Source of the DNA: Dichotomocladium elegans
Taxonomy: Eukaryota > Mucoromycota > Mucoromycetes > Mucorales > Lichtheimiaceae
Direction: 5' to 3'
NCBI GenBank assembly: GCA_025716815.1
Contig: JAIXMN010000028.1
Span: forward strand, 62,001 to 126,000
DNA length: 64,000 bases
Below, piece by piece: positions 1 through 11,665 of the stretch (positions within the stretch are counted from its first letter, which is position 1; each line of letters starts with the position of its first letter). The notes beneath the pieces were generated by a model that saw only the letters and a list, made by a program, of their open reading frames with translations, had not been told where the DNA came from and ran no database searches. A program made the translations under genes and the position numbers.

Positions 1-1586
1 AGAAATCGAGTGCTGTGCAAAGGGCTAGGACGGCGCCGCGAATGGGTGGTTCCGTCCGCATTGGGTTACATTACCGGTATGTGGAGAACCCCTCTTCATG
101 CCACTCACTTTAATGATAGTCACTATAAGCGTAATGTACCTTGGAAGGGTAGCTCCGGAAAATGTTGCTGCTGTATCGCAAAAAAAACGCTGCCATCCGC
201 ATAGAAGAAGAGAATTTAAGCACCTGTATTCAAGTACATGGTCAGATTGAGGTACATACTTCCCAAAGTGACATTTGGATGTCTCTAATCAATCTGCTAC
301 AGAAAGACATCTTATTATACATCGCAGCAATGAGCGTTTATAGGACAAGAAGCACCCTTACGGTATTTTAAGGAACAGTGAACCGGATATTATTTGCGTA
401 TTCTAAATGGGAAGCATAGGAGTGTCATGTTAGAATGGGTCGGCGGGAACTTTTCGATTTCTTTAGTGCAACTTACGGAACGACTTATCTCAGGAGATTC
501 GAGGCTCTAAATATGATAAAAGAATACAATCTATTATTAAAAGACCAAATTTAGCCTGCAGATATTAGCAATGAAGAAGTCTCAAGTGCGTATTAACGGA
601 CTATAGCGATGGGATAGGTTTCTGTGACATTAAAAAGGGCTTGTTTTTTCCTTGGTGAGTTTGGGTTTCATATCAATTCGAAACGCAGCATGAGGTATAG
701 TACACATTGGGACTCTCGCCGCCTTCAGTAAATGAAAGAATGACGATGAATTTCCCTGAGATTGTACGCAAATGACCGATGCCCGCCTATCGCCATTGTC
801 TTTAAGGCTAAAATGAGTGAGATACATAATATATGAAGGGCCATCATTCGACAATGGGTAATGGACCCATTCGTTAAGCTAATGATATCTCTATTTCAGA
901 CTACGATACGGAATGCCATGCTATGATAAAGTGATCACAGATCAAACATGTCTACCATGTCATATTTTGTTAGACAGACTTTCTATCGAAGTCTATCTGA
1001 AGACAGGGTCTTTCTCCAATATTGATTTTATCCAAGAAAAGAAAAAAAGCATTAGTAAGGTTACTACTTGGAATACACGGAGTTTTCTAGTAAAAATCGC
1101 GCACTATCTTCACGAAGTCGTAGATAGGAAAAAATCGTAGAAGGGCGGGAGTCGTTTTCAATGCGGGCGACATATATTTAGTGTAGATGCACGAGCACTG
1201 AAGGGTGTGCGGATAAAAATAAATTGACTCTTAGAGTGAAAATAGCAAGAGAGGGAGTCTTCATGCCTAAACCAGAAGAAAAGGTGGTTTGGTTTTTTCC
1301 TGTAATAGATTTTTTTTTAAAAAAAAAAGTCTGTGTGTGCTAATTGTGCAACCCTATTTCTGGTCGTGCAACTGTCCTTCCTTCCTCAGAACGGCATATT
1401 TGCCCCGAATAGGCTCATTTCTTCAGAGAAGCTTGTTAAATTATTACCCCCTTCCTTTATAAGACGAATTCTTCTTTTCAAGCAATACATCCACTCACTT
1501 TTCTTTTCTTTTCCTGTTGTAAACACTTGAAAGGTGCCCAAAGCCCTGCCCACTCCATTCGTTTTACCGCAGTTACCTTTTCTCAT
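1..1586. other. No supportable gene
   Basis: Only short open frames occur here. The best is 913-1140 (+), 75 codons, but it has no recognisable motif and no convincing splice partners. A T/A homopolymer run lies at about 1309-1330. The last 60 bases before 1587 are pyrimidine-rich and probably belong to the promoter or 5'UTR of the next gene. Confidence 0.5.
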
Positions 1587-2641
1587 ATGATCCACCCATT
1601 CTTCGGTTCACTCGTCGCCGCTTATTTCCTCCTCTTCTATCGGGTGCAGGCTGGCCATGTCATCCAAGTTGTCGATGCTACCAACTTTTGCACCTTTTTA
1701 CCTCCATCAGACTCAACTGATCGTCTCATTTCTGATACTGAATGGAACGGGGCGGTTTTTTGTATGGGCAATACTCCCAAGGCCACAAGCTCTGGCACGC
1801 TTTCCACTGGCTTCATTCAGAGCGCCCATTTCGTTGCCACTGATGACTACATACAGATTACCGGTCAAATCAATCCTTCTAAAGAGAACCTGGATCTCAC
1901 TGACTGGGGAGGGTAATTTCTTTTGCGCATGCTCCTTTTTCCTCATTTAATATCTGAACGAAAAAATAACAGACAGTACGACATCAAGGCCCCCGATGGT
2001 GCGAGCTGTGCTGGTTATAGCTATTTCGTGAACCTGATAGAGCCTGCTAGCTATACTTATTGCATCCGTTGCTGTGTATGTATCGATCATGAGCATGCAA
2101 CATGCAGAGGGTTTCTAATACTCATATCGACGCCATATAGAACACAGCCGCCAATTGCAACCGTGGTATTTCCGAAAAGGGGTGTGCCCATATTATTCCC
2201 GGCGACTACAGTGGCCCGATGGATACTTCCATCACCGGTTCCACTGCAACACCGTCTATCAGCACCACAACCATTGCAGCTGCAGCTCCTGCTACGTCCA
2301 ACTCCAAGACAATCGCAAAACAGTCGCCATCCTCTTCCTCCTCCCCTATTACCAATTCCACGAAGGCCGGAGCCACCATTACTGCGTCCTCCGCTGCCAC
2401 AACTAGCCACGCTATAGTTGCCAGCTCTCAGAATGCACCTATCAGCAGTGGTTCTGCTGTTGCTTCTGCCGGTTCTCCTCCGTCAGACACAGCTGTTTTC
2501 TCATCAATTTTGCCTCAGCCAGATAGTGTCTCCGCTCAATCTGTCAACACCAAGAGCAGCACTGCTGTCGGTGCTGTCCATCCATCTGGAGTTTACATGA
2601 TATCAGCATTTGTCGCTGTTTTGGTAATAGCTACCATTTAA
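1587..2641 (+). CDS. Secreted Ser/Thr-rich protein with GPI-type C-terminus
   Basis: Three exons (1587-1912, 1973-2075, 2141-2641) with GT-AG introns of 60 and 65 nt give 309 residues. Residues 1-22 are a signal peptide. The N-terminal half (about 23-165) is a small extracellular domain with paired cysteines, including FCTF, FCMG, YCIRCC, NCNR and GCAH. It is followed by a Ser/Thr/Ala-rich stalk of about 120 residues suited to O-glycosylation, and the last 20 residues are hydrophobic. That order is typical of fungal cell-wall or membrane proteins processed to a GPI anchor. The second intron was placed because removing it joins the CIRCC and NCNRGIS segments in frame. The molecular role is unknown. 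The start is the first ATG followed by the signal peptide; an upstream extension of the frame has no ATG. Confidence 0.8.
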
Positions 2642-3108
2642 AAAGAACATCAAAAATAAAGCGCGCGTGTGTGTAATATATTTAATGCTATTTAAAGCAA
2701 AACACAATATCGCTCTTCACTTTGAACATGCCCTGCATAAATGCGCGTCTATCACTCTAAATCTCAGCTATTTTCTCTATATTTTTATATCATGAATCTT
2801 TTTCCCGCAAATAGAGTCGCGAGTTTATAAAAAGTGGAGGTAGCCCAGATATCTCTGTGTGTGATGGGGGAGGGGAAGCAATTTGCAGATATGTTTATGA
2901 ATGAAAGTCAGCTTTTAAGCCTTTTAAATCTAAACCTTTTGAATACTGTAATAAGCAAGGCATTCTATCAAGAAGATGGTCACGATCATATCGCATATAA
3001 GCGTGGCAGATTTGAGCCTACCCGGCTATGTCGCCGATGAAAGAAAACCGCATGTTACACAAGAGATGAAAAAGCAACCTTTATTTTTAAATCGACGGCA
3101 AGACGCGC
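2642..3108. other. Convergent 3' intergenic region
   Basis: This lies between the ends of two convergent genes. A short in-frame run at 2834-3040 (+) has no coding character. AT-rich stretches are compatible with 3'UTR and polyadenylation signals of both genes. Confidence 0.5.
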
Positions 3109-4349
3109 TTAAAGAACAGGATAGAAGAACATTGCAACTGCAACCATTGCTATAAGTCCAAAGAAAGAATTGGCTTTTACAGTTATAACTGAACTTGAGG
3201 ATGTTTCTTCCGACGACTTATATGAGTTTTTGTTATCGTCGATGGCGGATTCAGTAGGCGAATCTGTTCCTGGTGACGAATTGCCGGTATTGGTAGTCGA
3301 AGACGAAGTGCTGGATGAAGAAATGTGAGTATCACCATCGGCAACGGCAGCTTGAAATATCTCATCATCATCATCAATTGAAGCGTGAGGCTCTTTATCA
3401 CCGAGGCATTCGGCGGCGGTAGTGAAAGAGAAACCGCGTTTCTTAAGATATCGGATAATGTGTGGTACCTGGGCAATAGATTGGTTGTATAAGTCTAACA
3501 GTTTGCCAAATAGGATGAATCTGTCAGTAAAAGAAGGTAACTCGAAAAAGCAATGGACATCTTCCGGTTGATACCATGTTGCAAGCTGATAAAACCAGGA
3601 TCCTCATGAGGATTGAGACCTGTATCCATTCCTGTGGCCGCACTGGTGAATGCACTTCGGATCAGCTTGTTGACATTCGGCTTCATATAAACGTTATAGT
3701 CGGTCGGATCAACGTTCCAAAGCAGAACACGATAGCCCATCGATTTAAGGAGCGCCTTCACTCGTAGATCAGCCTCGCCGAAAGGAGGACGGACATACTT
3801 GGGACGGACGCCGATGGCGTCGACAATGGCTTCCTCGGTTGCCTTGATTTCGTAGATGATTTCTTCGTTCGTGAGACCCATGAGGTGCGGATGCGAATAG
3901 GTATGGGAAGCAATTTGGTGGCCAGCCTCGTACGCGCGTTTCACGACATCGGGGTACTTGACGACCTGGGCGCCCATGACGCAGAAGGTTGCAGTGACGT
4001 TGTAGCTAGCAAGAATGTCAAGCAGCTCGTCTGTAAACTCGCTTGGGCCGTCATCAAAAGTAAGTGCCCAGGTGTTCTCTTTTGGACAGCCATAAATGTC
4101 CTCAGGCGTTGGCGTATTCCCACACGTCTCGAAGCACCGATCATTTTCCGGACCATTGCAGTCAACATTCTCGCAGATTCCCGAACCGGCAGGTCGCACA
4201 GGGTTATCTGGCACCGATGAAAGATCGACTTGATCCAACCAGGCTTGTTTGCGAGGCACTTTAATTTCTTTCGTGTCTCCTTCCGCGTGAACATAACTAC
4301 CGAGAGCCATGCAGGCTGTCATGAGGGACAAGAAGCTAGAGGACTTCAT
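3109..4349 (-). CDS. Chitin deacetylase, GPI-type
   Basis: Two exons (4349-3575 and 3494-3109) around an 80-nt intron encode 386 residues. This is a carbohydrate esterase family 4 (NodB) enzyme that removes acetyl groups from chitin to give chitosan at the cell wall. All five family motifs are visible: TFDDGP (97-102, catalytic Asp and metal Asp), HTYSHP (149-154, metal histidines), RPPFG (187-191), WNVDPTDY (211-218) and LQHD (about 256-259, catalytic His). Residues 1-22 are a signal peptide. The C-terminus is a Ser/Thr/Asp-rich stalk ending in a hydrophobic tail, as in membrane-tethered forms. Splicing at CAACATG/GTATCA restores the LQHD motif; reading through the intron instead stops at 3495. 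A TATA box lies about 75 bases upstream. Confidence 0.95.
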
Positions 4350-4995
4350 GGTTGAGGTATATTAACGCAGTAAAGAGGGGTATAGGAATAAAGATTAAAA
4401 CGCATTCAAGCTCACGCAGATTATTTATATGCTTGCCTCAACAGGAAAGACTGTAGACATGTGTGTGCTTATTCACACGTCAGGCTAAATCTAAAGCAGT
4501 TGAAATTGCCAATGTTTGTCTAAACGAAATAAACTTGCTTTTCGGAGAAAATTACACTAGTCAAAAACTGCATTTGAAACCATTGCACGCTTCATTTGGA
4601 CATGCATCCTCAACTTCCAACCGCCTTTACTGCTGAACTAATTGCCAAACGTAGCGGTGCATTTCTCTCGTTGCTAAAAGGCAGGGTCCGGTAGAGCTGC
4701 TCTGTTAAAGGACACAATATTTCCAAAAAATCGCCCTTTTAAATATGGCCATATCTCATTTTTTGACACAGTGCGCAGCAACAAATATCCTTTTTTCACC
4801 TTGCCACACACCATAGCACCTGTTGCATAGCAGTTAGTGACCTACGTCCTATATCTCGAGTGCTGCGATCCGCATCAACTATAGCGTACACTTTGTTGAA
4901 AATATGGTTTTCCACACGCAGACGGACACGCACAAACATGAGGAGCGATGTTGGATATTTTGTATTTTTTTTGTTCTTCAGATCACATCGTTCAT
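4350..4995. other. Intergenic region between the chitin deacetylase promoter and the eS7 3' end
   Basis: It holds the chitin deacetylase promoter and the eS7 3'UTR. No open frame with coding character was found. Confidence 0.5.
4422..4429 (-). promoter_or_regulatory. Probable TATA box of the chitin deacetylase gene
   Basis: Read on the minus strand the site is TATAAATA, about 75 bases before the ATG at 4349, a usual fungal distance. Confidence 0.5.
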
Positions 4996-5705
4996 TTAGA
5001 ACAGTTCAGCATTGGGGGCGAACTCAAACACAACAGCCTTGCCAGTGAGCTTCTTGTAAACCGCAGAGAAGGTGTCAAGTTTGTACTCGAGCGAGGTAGC
5101 ATCCTTGGGGTCGAGGAAGACGCGGATGACCTTGGAGTTGTCAACCTTGACGCGGGTGCGCTTACCGACAATCTCGGAGGGGAAAGCGAGATCCTCAAGG
5201 ATAGCATCGTGAACAGCCGTCAAGGTGCGAGAACGGGGGCGGGGCTGCTTGGGGTTCGAGCGACGGCTGGGAACAGCCAAGATGCGGCGCTGGGCAACAA
5301 AGACGACCTGGCGGTCAGAGAACTTCTTCTCCAACTCGCGAGTAACGCTAAGGATACAAGTAAAGTCAGCATTACTATTCACCGATTGAGTAAAAATCCT
5401 ATATTCCACTTACCGAGCCTGGACCTTGTTCCATGCCTTCTGCTGGGGAACGGGAACGAAGACAATAACGGCCTTCTTACCACTGCCGACATCAACCTGA
5501 TTATCATTAGTAAATACAACTGTTCACGGTAACATAAGGACTAAATGAAAAGCACCTCCTTGGCAGCAGTGATTTGAAGGGGACGGAGGTCACCCTTCAG
5601 CTCGGGAACATTGTTCTCCAAATCAACAATAGCTTGGGCTACAGTAAGCTCGAATTCGTTCGAGGGTTGGGCACCTGCAACCTTGATAATCTTGTGCGAA
5701 GCCAT
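4996..5705 (-). CDS. RPS7: 40S ribosomal protein eS7
   Basis: Three exons (5705-5556, 5496-5414, 5347-4996) with introns of 59 and 66 nt give 194 residues, the usual length of eS7. The protein starts MASHKIIK. It carries the family core [15 protein letters not shown], the basic segment around [15 protein letters not shown] and the RPRSRTLT motif, and it ends EFAPNAELF. eS7 sits in the small ribosomal subunit and is needed for 18S rRNA maturation. A likely 5'UTR intron ends just before the ATG (the acceptor TTTTAG lies 8 bases upstream), a common arrangement in fungal ribosomal protein genes. The upstream pyrimidine-rich block at 5760-5860 probably marks the transcription start region. Confidence 0.96.
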
Positions 5706-7117
5706 GTTGGTAACTAAAATAAATGGTAATACATTAGCACATACTTCTGGTCATTTCGTCTTTCGTTTTTCTCTCAATATGTATCTGTCCACCGTTTTAT
5801 CCATCCATCCATTCATCCATCCATCTTCTCTATTTCCTCGCTCTATCTCTCTCTCTTTACGCTCGATTAACCTTATGGGGGTATACGTACAAGACGGCTA
5901 AAAGAAAGGAGGATCCTTGGATTCGGTTTCCACGCTCGCACATGCCCACCCATCCAACACCCCCCAACAGCAGCCAGCGCTGAGACCCCTTCAAAATTTA
6001 AATCCCGCACAGAAGAGAATAGTCTCCCAAATTTGACTTATTTTCTTTTGTGTCAAGACACTCATTTTTTCCCCCAAAACATAAAGCTCTGACAATTCAG
6101 CGGCTTAGTATCGTCCATGGCTGAAAGATGACTGCACCAGAATTGCATACAACTGGATCCGCAAACGCTTCGAACATTGTCTTTGTCGCCGACTCAACAT
6201 TGTGGCCTTGGTCAATTTGCAGAAGCGCAAGGATCAGCATAGTGCTATAAAATTGCCTCTTCTGCATAATGATGATTGCTGTCAAGATTCTCTCTCTTCT
6301 GTGCCTGGATTCCTGCTCCTTATTAGTTGACTACGGGTCATAAACTTAATCTGTAAAATGTTAGTTCTATTGGCAAGATAACGGGTCTTCCTCAATCTAC
6401 ACGGAATGCTCATAGCGTCTTCGTTTGACCGCTTTTGGGCGGTTGGTTCTGGATATAATGCAAACGATGGGACAAATGAAACGGTAGGATTAAGTCGAGA
6501 AAGACCCATTTAGAGAGGTGAGTTTTGCACGTGCATCCAAAATTATTGGGAACGTGTACGTTTGGTGGATCCGATTTTTGGAATCATGTAGAATTACATA
6601 CATCAGTATGGTATTTGTGACTTTTAATAACGCTCTACTACGATTAAAACTGCATGCCTTTAAATAGCGTTGGCTGCAGATTTCTCAAAGGAATCGCGTG
6701 GTTTAATGTTTACAATGTATCAAAGGAACAGGTTTGGCATGTAATGAATGCATTGCTATCCACTAGTAGAGCATAGCCAACAAGAAGATACCTCTTTTCC
6801 ATCCACTAGACGGCTCCATAAGGTTTCATCTGCATTTACGGCTGCGATTACATTTGTACTGTGCACTGTCTCGAAGATACTAGAATGGAGCCATCAATTA
6901 CCCAAGTAAGATCTTTCACGGCTACTTGTCTTGCAGCTCTCGTCACACTGCTCAAATCCTATATCTGTGCAGCATAAACAAGCATGCACGACCTGAAACG
7001 AGAGGGAAAATCACAAGGACTAATAGGGAATAAATCCATATAATGAACTTCGGGACTCGTCCAGTGATAATATAATTGCAACTGTCGTTAAAGCAAGACT
7101 AATGACTTCCTCCTAAT
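5706..7117. other. Upstream region of eS7 and unassigned sequence
   Basis: The first 300 bases are the eS7 promoter and probable 5'UTR intron, with a CCAT-rich tract near 5790-5825. From 6050 on the sequence is AT-rich. A 62-codon minus-strand frame (6285-6097) has a hydrophobic start after MQKRQF and could be the start of a small secreted protein, but no splice structure or family supports it. Confidence 0.4.
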
Positions 7118-7788
7118 TCAAAACGGTGTGAATTCCATCCTCAAGCGAATCTTGCCATGGCTACCGAGTCCGAGGGTGGAAGGCAGCTTGACCCTAATAA
7201 ATAACAAACGATCATCAGTTCTCCTGATTTCTTCGCCGAATGGTATGTAGTTTCCGTACTTACCAATCATCGATTGATTTCCCCTGCAGAACATGTTTGA
7301 AATCAACGCTGGCCTCGCCAATCTTATCCGCGCCAACGATGTCCCTGTCTAGTACCTTGAGATGTAATTTATGGGCCTTGTGGTTTTCGTTAAGGCTGAA
7401 CGCAAAAGTCTCGTTCCAGACAGGATTATTCGTATTGCGGGCCTCGCTTGTCCGTTGCTTGTAGTCTTCATCAACCCAAATTTCACTACATTAAGACAGT
7501 GCCAGTAAACCTGATCAATGTCACTTCTGTTTTGGACGGTCTAAATCTCACATAAAGGGATCGTTCTATGATATAGTGGACATGAGCCATCATATTTAAT
7601 GGGCATGGGCAGGGGTAATACTTTTGATCTTACGTTTCCAAGTGTGTCCTTGTCCTTGAGATCTTTTCCTTCGTCTAATATGTGATGCTCACGTTGTTAA
7701 AAACTGTAGAGAAGACAGAACGCACTCTTATGCACCTACAGATGGTGACTGAAAGGACACCCTCCGAACGTCGTTGTAATGGGGCCAT
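7118..7788 (-). CDS. Small single C2-domain protein
   Basis: Five exons (7788-7740, 7674-7634, 7565-7552, 7485-7264, 7193-7118) sum to 402 nt and encode 133 residues, essentially one C2 domain. The order of elements matches the fold: a first strand GVLSVTI, then EGKDLKDKD, then NDPFIEIWV in the calcium-binding loop region, NPVWNETFAF, and LKVLDRDIVGADKIG. The Asp positions of loops 1 and 3 (KDKD, NDPF, DRD) are kept, so Ca2+-dependent phospholipid binding is likely. C2 proteins of this size act at membranes, but a specific role cannot be given. The third exon is only 14 nt, yet all four introns (65-70 nt) have GT-AG ends and every junction keeps the frame. Long open frames alone would miss this gene. 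Confidence 0.85.
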
Positions 7789-8133
7789 TTTGTTAACTAA
7801 TAAAATGGGTGGGATTTGATGGGAATGCTTTCTTTTATATGTAAATGTATCGATATGCATAATATGGCTGCATCAAAATTTAGACTTTGATCATGCAACG
7901 GTACCACAGAGTCACGTGGTATACTGTCTAATAGCAACACCGAATAAGAAACCTGGACAAGTCCGGATTTGTCTCCTAAGTAGCATTCCTCAGTCAAAAA
8001 AGTGTGATTTTTTTGTCAAAGGACCACGCATCGGACCAATCCTTGAGGATCCCGATCGAAGCCGACGTATATACAAGGGCAATAGGTCGATCTGCGGCCT
8101 GACGCAGCAGTATACGCCATAAACCCTCCCCCA
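7789..8133. other. Intergenic, nothing recognised
   Basis: This AT-rich sequence lies between the C2 gene promoter and the end of a weak minus-strand candidate. Small open frames on both strands lack coding signatures. Confidence 0.4.
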
Positions 8134-8740
8134 TCAGCATAGGAAAAACAGTACGCCTGCTCCATTATCATCAGTATTGCAGCGAATAACTGCAAACATG
8201 CAAGTCAACATGCTATAAAAAATAGAGAACGTAGAGGAAGCAACGGAAGCTGACCCGGTCTCAAGAAACGCCACACGGTTGTCCTACTTGTGTCTATTCC
8301 ACACCATAGGACTGGAGAACTGCAGATAGCATAACCCTTACCAATTTCTCGGATGTATACAATGGCCCTGTCCGTTAGAGCAGTCTTTGAAAATGCTATA
8401 CTCGAACAGGTCCTGATCTGTGCGTCAACAAATCATGTACTCTGCAGTGTGTGGGAATCACCGTGCAAATGGGCGCTGCTTGTACATGTGATTCGTACGG
8501 ATTTACCTCCGACCCTTCAAACCTCCCCCCAATCAACTTAGAAGCGGGCTCACAGAAGTTACAAGGGTAATCCCGCATGCAGTACGGTTTTTCGGACGAA
8601 ACAAGCGGAGCTCCGTGTGCAGTTACAGCGCGCAGGCGGACCAAGGCAAGGTCATGCTTTTCAAGTTCAGGCTCAATTCCATCAACTGTGATAAAAACGA
8701 CTAGGGATATACATACGTTCAGTATCGAGATGGATATCAT
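8134..8740 (-). CDS. Candidate small cysteine-rich secreted protein
   Basis: This is a tentative three-exon model (8740-8507, 8417-8342, 8189-8134) with introns of 89 and 152 nt. The exons sum to 366 nt, or 121 residues. The product begins with a hydrophobic signal-like segment (MISISILNVC and onward) and carries cysteines in PYCMRDYPCNFC, then RTCSS, IRCNTDD and a terminal FFLC. No family was recognised. A secreted effector-like or wall protein would fit, but this rests on composition alone. The first exon is the best supported part; the second splice could be wrong. Confidence 0.35.
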
Positions 8741-9110
8741 GGTAGGGGCGGATCCTGTAAGCATATATATGAAGCATGGTGCTGGCGATCTCTTCACTTA
8801 AAGAGCTTATGGAGCTACTGCTGTAGAAATTTAAGGAATTTGAGTATCCAAAATGACGTTTCAGTTGTTAACAGAGAAAAGAAAAGGAGGATGTGGCTCG
8901 TCACTGAAGAAGCCTTGACAGCAGATCGTACTAAAAAATAATAATTCAAAGAACCAACATCGCCTTGACTATCCGGAATCGACTTCGCAAAGAAAAGTGC
9001 AGTTCTTCATATATCTGAATACATATCACCATGAAATGGCAACATGCCAATGTTCCCAAGATTTATAATGATAACGGCTCGGGTGATAGGGAAAACAGCA
9101 GAACGTGGTA

Positions 9111-9565
9111 TTAGGAACAACCACAGTATCGCACATCATTCAATGTTTGAATTGTTAGCAACGACCAGAAGAAAATGGAGACGCGATCAACTGGGTTCCG
9201 TGCAGAATGAACAGCCAGTGGGCCGGCCATTATTGCAGTTTTTCTTAAGTTTACAACAAACTGAATCGGACAAGCGTGAATATAAAATGGATTATGCCAT
9301 ACGGTTTCGGCAAACTTGATGTCAGAATCCCAGATAGATGATACGCTGGATAAAGCATGAATAAGCATGCTGCAAGTCTATCTTTCCTTTCAATCAGGTC
9401 GCTTGTAAAAAAAGCAACCAAGCATAATAAGCATAGCCCCATCCCTGATATACATCGGCTCCCAACATTAGCTATATAGAGACAAGTATACAACCACCAA
9501 TCACTGGCTCTACTTAAGTCATGTAATGTGACGGCAGCAGAATCTCCACTCCCACATGAGTCCAT
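9111..9565 (-). CDS. Candidate membrane protein fragment
   Basis: This is a tentative two-exon model (9565-9303 and 9243-9111) with a 59-nt intron that ends in AAG, giving 131 residues. Three hydrophobic stretches are visible: SGMGLCLLCLVAFF, AACLFMLYPAYHLSGIL and VSIFFWSLLTIQ. No family was recognised. It could be part of a longer gene with exons upstream, since an acceptor-like TAG lies just before the ATG, or a decayed gene. Confidence 0.25.
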
Positions 9566-9959
9566 TCTAGTAGAAATGGACTAGTGCGCCCTTAATGGAT
9601 ATCATTAGATGCTCACAATTGCGTTGGTTAGCCTGAAGAATTTGGCCTCTGGATCAAATGATGACGTGGATCACGTTGAAATTTCGCTAATCCCTTGCTT
9701 GATAGATCGGTTTCTGTGTTTGAATTTTAGGAGAGAAGACTAGGGTAGCTAAATGCATGGATTGTCTCATTATGATGTCACTGAGAATGGGGATGGTTGG
9801 CTATAAAGAAATGGTTTTACTTCTAAGCAGCAAAGGTTTTTTCAATTATCTTTTTTGTTCTCGATTATGGATACTACCGATAAAGGCAAGCTACCTTTTT
9901 ATTAAAGGGACAAGGGCTTCAATGGCGTTAGACGAGGATATCTGATTTGTTCTCTATAG

Positions 9960-10561
9960 AGCTCCAAGCGCAATTTGACGAACGTAACCGAAATTTGAAG
10001 CATTCCATCCACGACATAGTTGACACGGTTGACCACGTAAAGTCAGGATGAACGGGAGTCCCCAAAAGATAGATATATGGTATAGACTTATCTTTTACTC
10101 GGCTCTATATTCATTATTATTAGGCTATCCACGAAGCAATTGAAGAAACGAAGAGCGCCGCCGGAGAGAATAAGGACACTGCCACGTCTGCGTTTACTGG
10201 CAGTGGAATTGTTGACAGCAAGCATGACCATCGGTGGAGCCACACTGGTGTGGAAAGCCCTCTGCGTCAAAATATAAGGTCTCCAGCAGCAGCGATGGCC
10301 GATGGCAGTAATGCAGTCAGCAGTACGACAGCTCCAGGTGTTTCTAGAGAGCAGACCTCCTTTGAAGGGTCGACACTAGCCTCGGAACGAATGGGATATG
10401 GCGTCAATAAGAGTGCCATGGATGCAATAGAACGCGATATTGAGGACATGCACAAATCCGATGCGGAGGGATTTGAATCCGTGGCTGCAAAGTTCGAGGA
10501 GACCTTTGGGAACAGTGCTTTATCAGACCATGGACCGGATAGGTCGGGTTATAATTTTTAA
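9960..10561 (+). CDS. Hypothetical hydrophilic protein, 3' exons
   Basis: Two exons join in frame (9960-10036 and 10124-10561) across an 87-nt GT-AG intron and end at a TAA. The encoded 171 residues are hydrophilic. A helical, coiled-coil-like start (ELQAQFDERNRNLKHSIH) is followed by a Ser/Thr/Ala-rich linker and then a second acidic helical part (MDAIERDIEDMHK, VAAKFEETFG). The 5' exon was not found. A preceding acceptor at 9958-9959 is clear, and an ATG run at 9763-9837 (+) is a possible first exon, but its donor is weak. No family was recognised. Confidence 0.45.
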
Positions 10562-11665
10562 ATAAACGACCATAATTGTCCCACGGATGCATTAAAATAT
10601 CTCGTTTTGGCAAGGACAGTACGTAGTGTAGGAGGGCAAGCTCGGTTGATTGCCAGGAGAAGCAGATGTCTCTTTCCATGCTTCAAATACATGAAGAAGA
10701 TTGCAGAGAGTGGAATTAAGAGTGGAGAAAATGACTCTCGGAAGCTGCCGCCGCCGCTGCTCCCATATGCTGCTTGCTTTATTTTTTTTTTTGAAGGGCG
10801 ATATTTCGCACAATGGTACCAGTCGGTGTTGTAAACATGTGGTCTAGCAAAGTGGAAGAAAGCAGGATCCTTCCAGGGCAATGACTGCAGTTTGCCATAA
10901 TGGCAAAAGTTACGCGGTCGGGTGGAGGGGACTGTAGGCATTGCTCAGAGGGTATTTGGGCACTAGCTAGCCCGAAACCCTGATCATAACACGATCAAAT
11001 ACCTTTGGTAACAATAACTGAAAAGACAGCGTTAGCAACGCTTATCCTCTCTATACTGCGAGTTGTTGTTAGGGTACACTTTATTGTAGTACATATCTCT
11101 GGTAAACAAATGGAGTGAGTCCTTGGATACATATTGAAAGGCCCAGTCGTCATTGGAGCTGTTGCTTTGCAAGCATTGCTAGAGTCACGTATTTGGTGGT
11201 TTATTATCAATGCATTCGAAACTAGCGCTATTACATACTTCACCGAAAATACAATGAACCGCATATGATTGCCGTCACGATCGTTTCCATGTTATGATGC
11301 CCATCGATGTGCTGCACGAGTAGACTGCGAGTGCTCTGCTGCAGCAAAAGCCATTGATGAAAGGCTAAGGAGCACAGCGAATTTTCTTGCAACAGCTGCT
11401 GTATACTACCCAGATATGTACCCTGCGTTGCAACAAACGCAATGAAAGGGAGCATTTTTTCCTCCTCTTCAATAGGCATAAACCATAGATTCATGAAATA
11501 AATAGACCACCCGCGTCGGAACCAAGGGAATTCATGCAGAATTCATAGCAGCTTTTTTAAGCCCAGTATGTGCGCCGGGGAAACCAAAAAGAAAGCGTGC
11601 ATACACAAGACCGGACTTGCTTATCTTCTCGTTTGTTCTCCTCTACACTTTTTATATGCGAAACA
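10562..11665. repeat. Upstream flank of Mad1-like copy A, containing repeat block Y
   Basis: About 10998-11560 is a block (called Y) that recurs upstream of intact MAD1 (roughly 19990-20230), upstream of copy C (23140-23690) and, on the other strand, at 56590-57125 beside copy D. Shared landmarks are the stretches near the CATCGATGTGCTG and GCAACAAACGCAATG sequences. An antisense frame at 11494-11240 is partly preserved between copies A and C (QHIDGH, IQQLLQ) and may be a relic of a neighbour gene that once lay divergent from MAD1. Nothing else coding was seen. Confidence 0.7.

Noticed and set aside
2087..2410. Gly/Cys/Arg-rich minus-strand frame
   Set aside because: It is the antisense shadow of the Ser/Thr-rich stalk of the secreted protein gene at 1587-2641.
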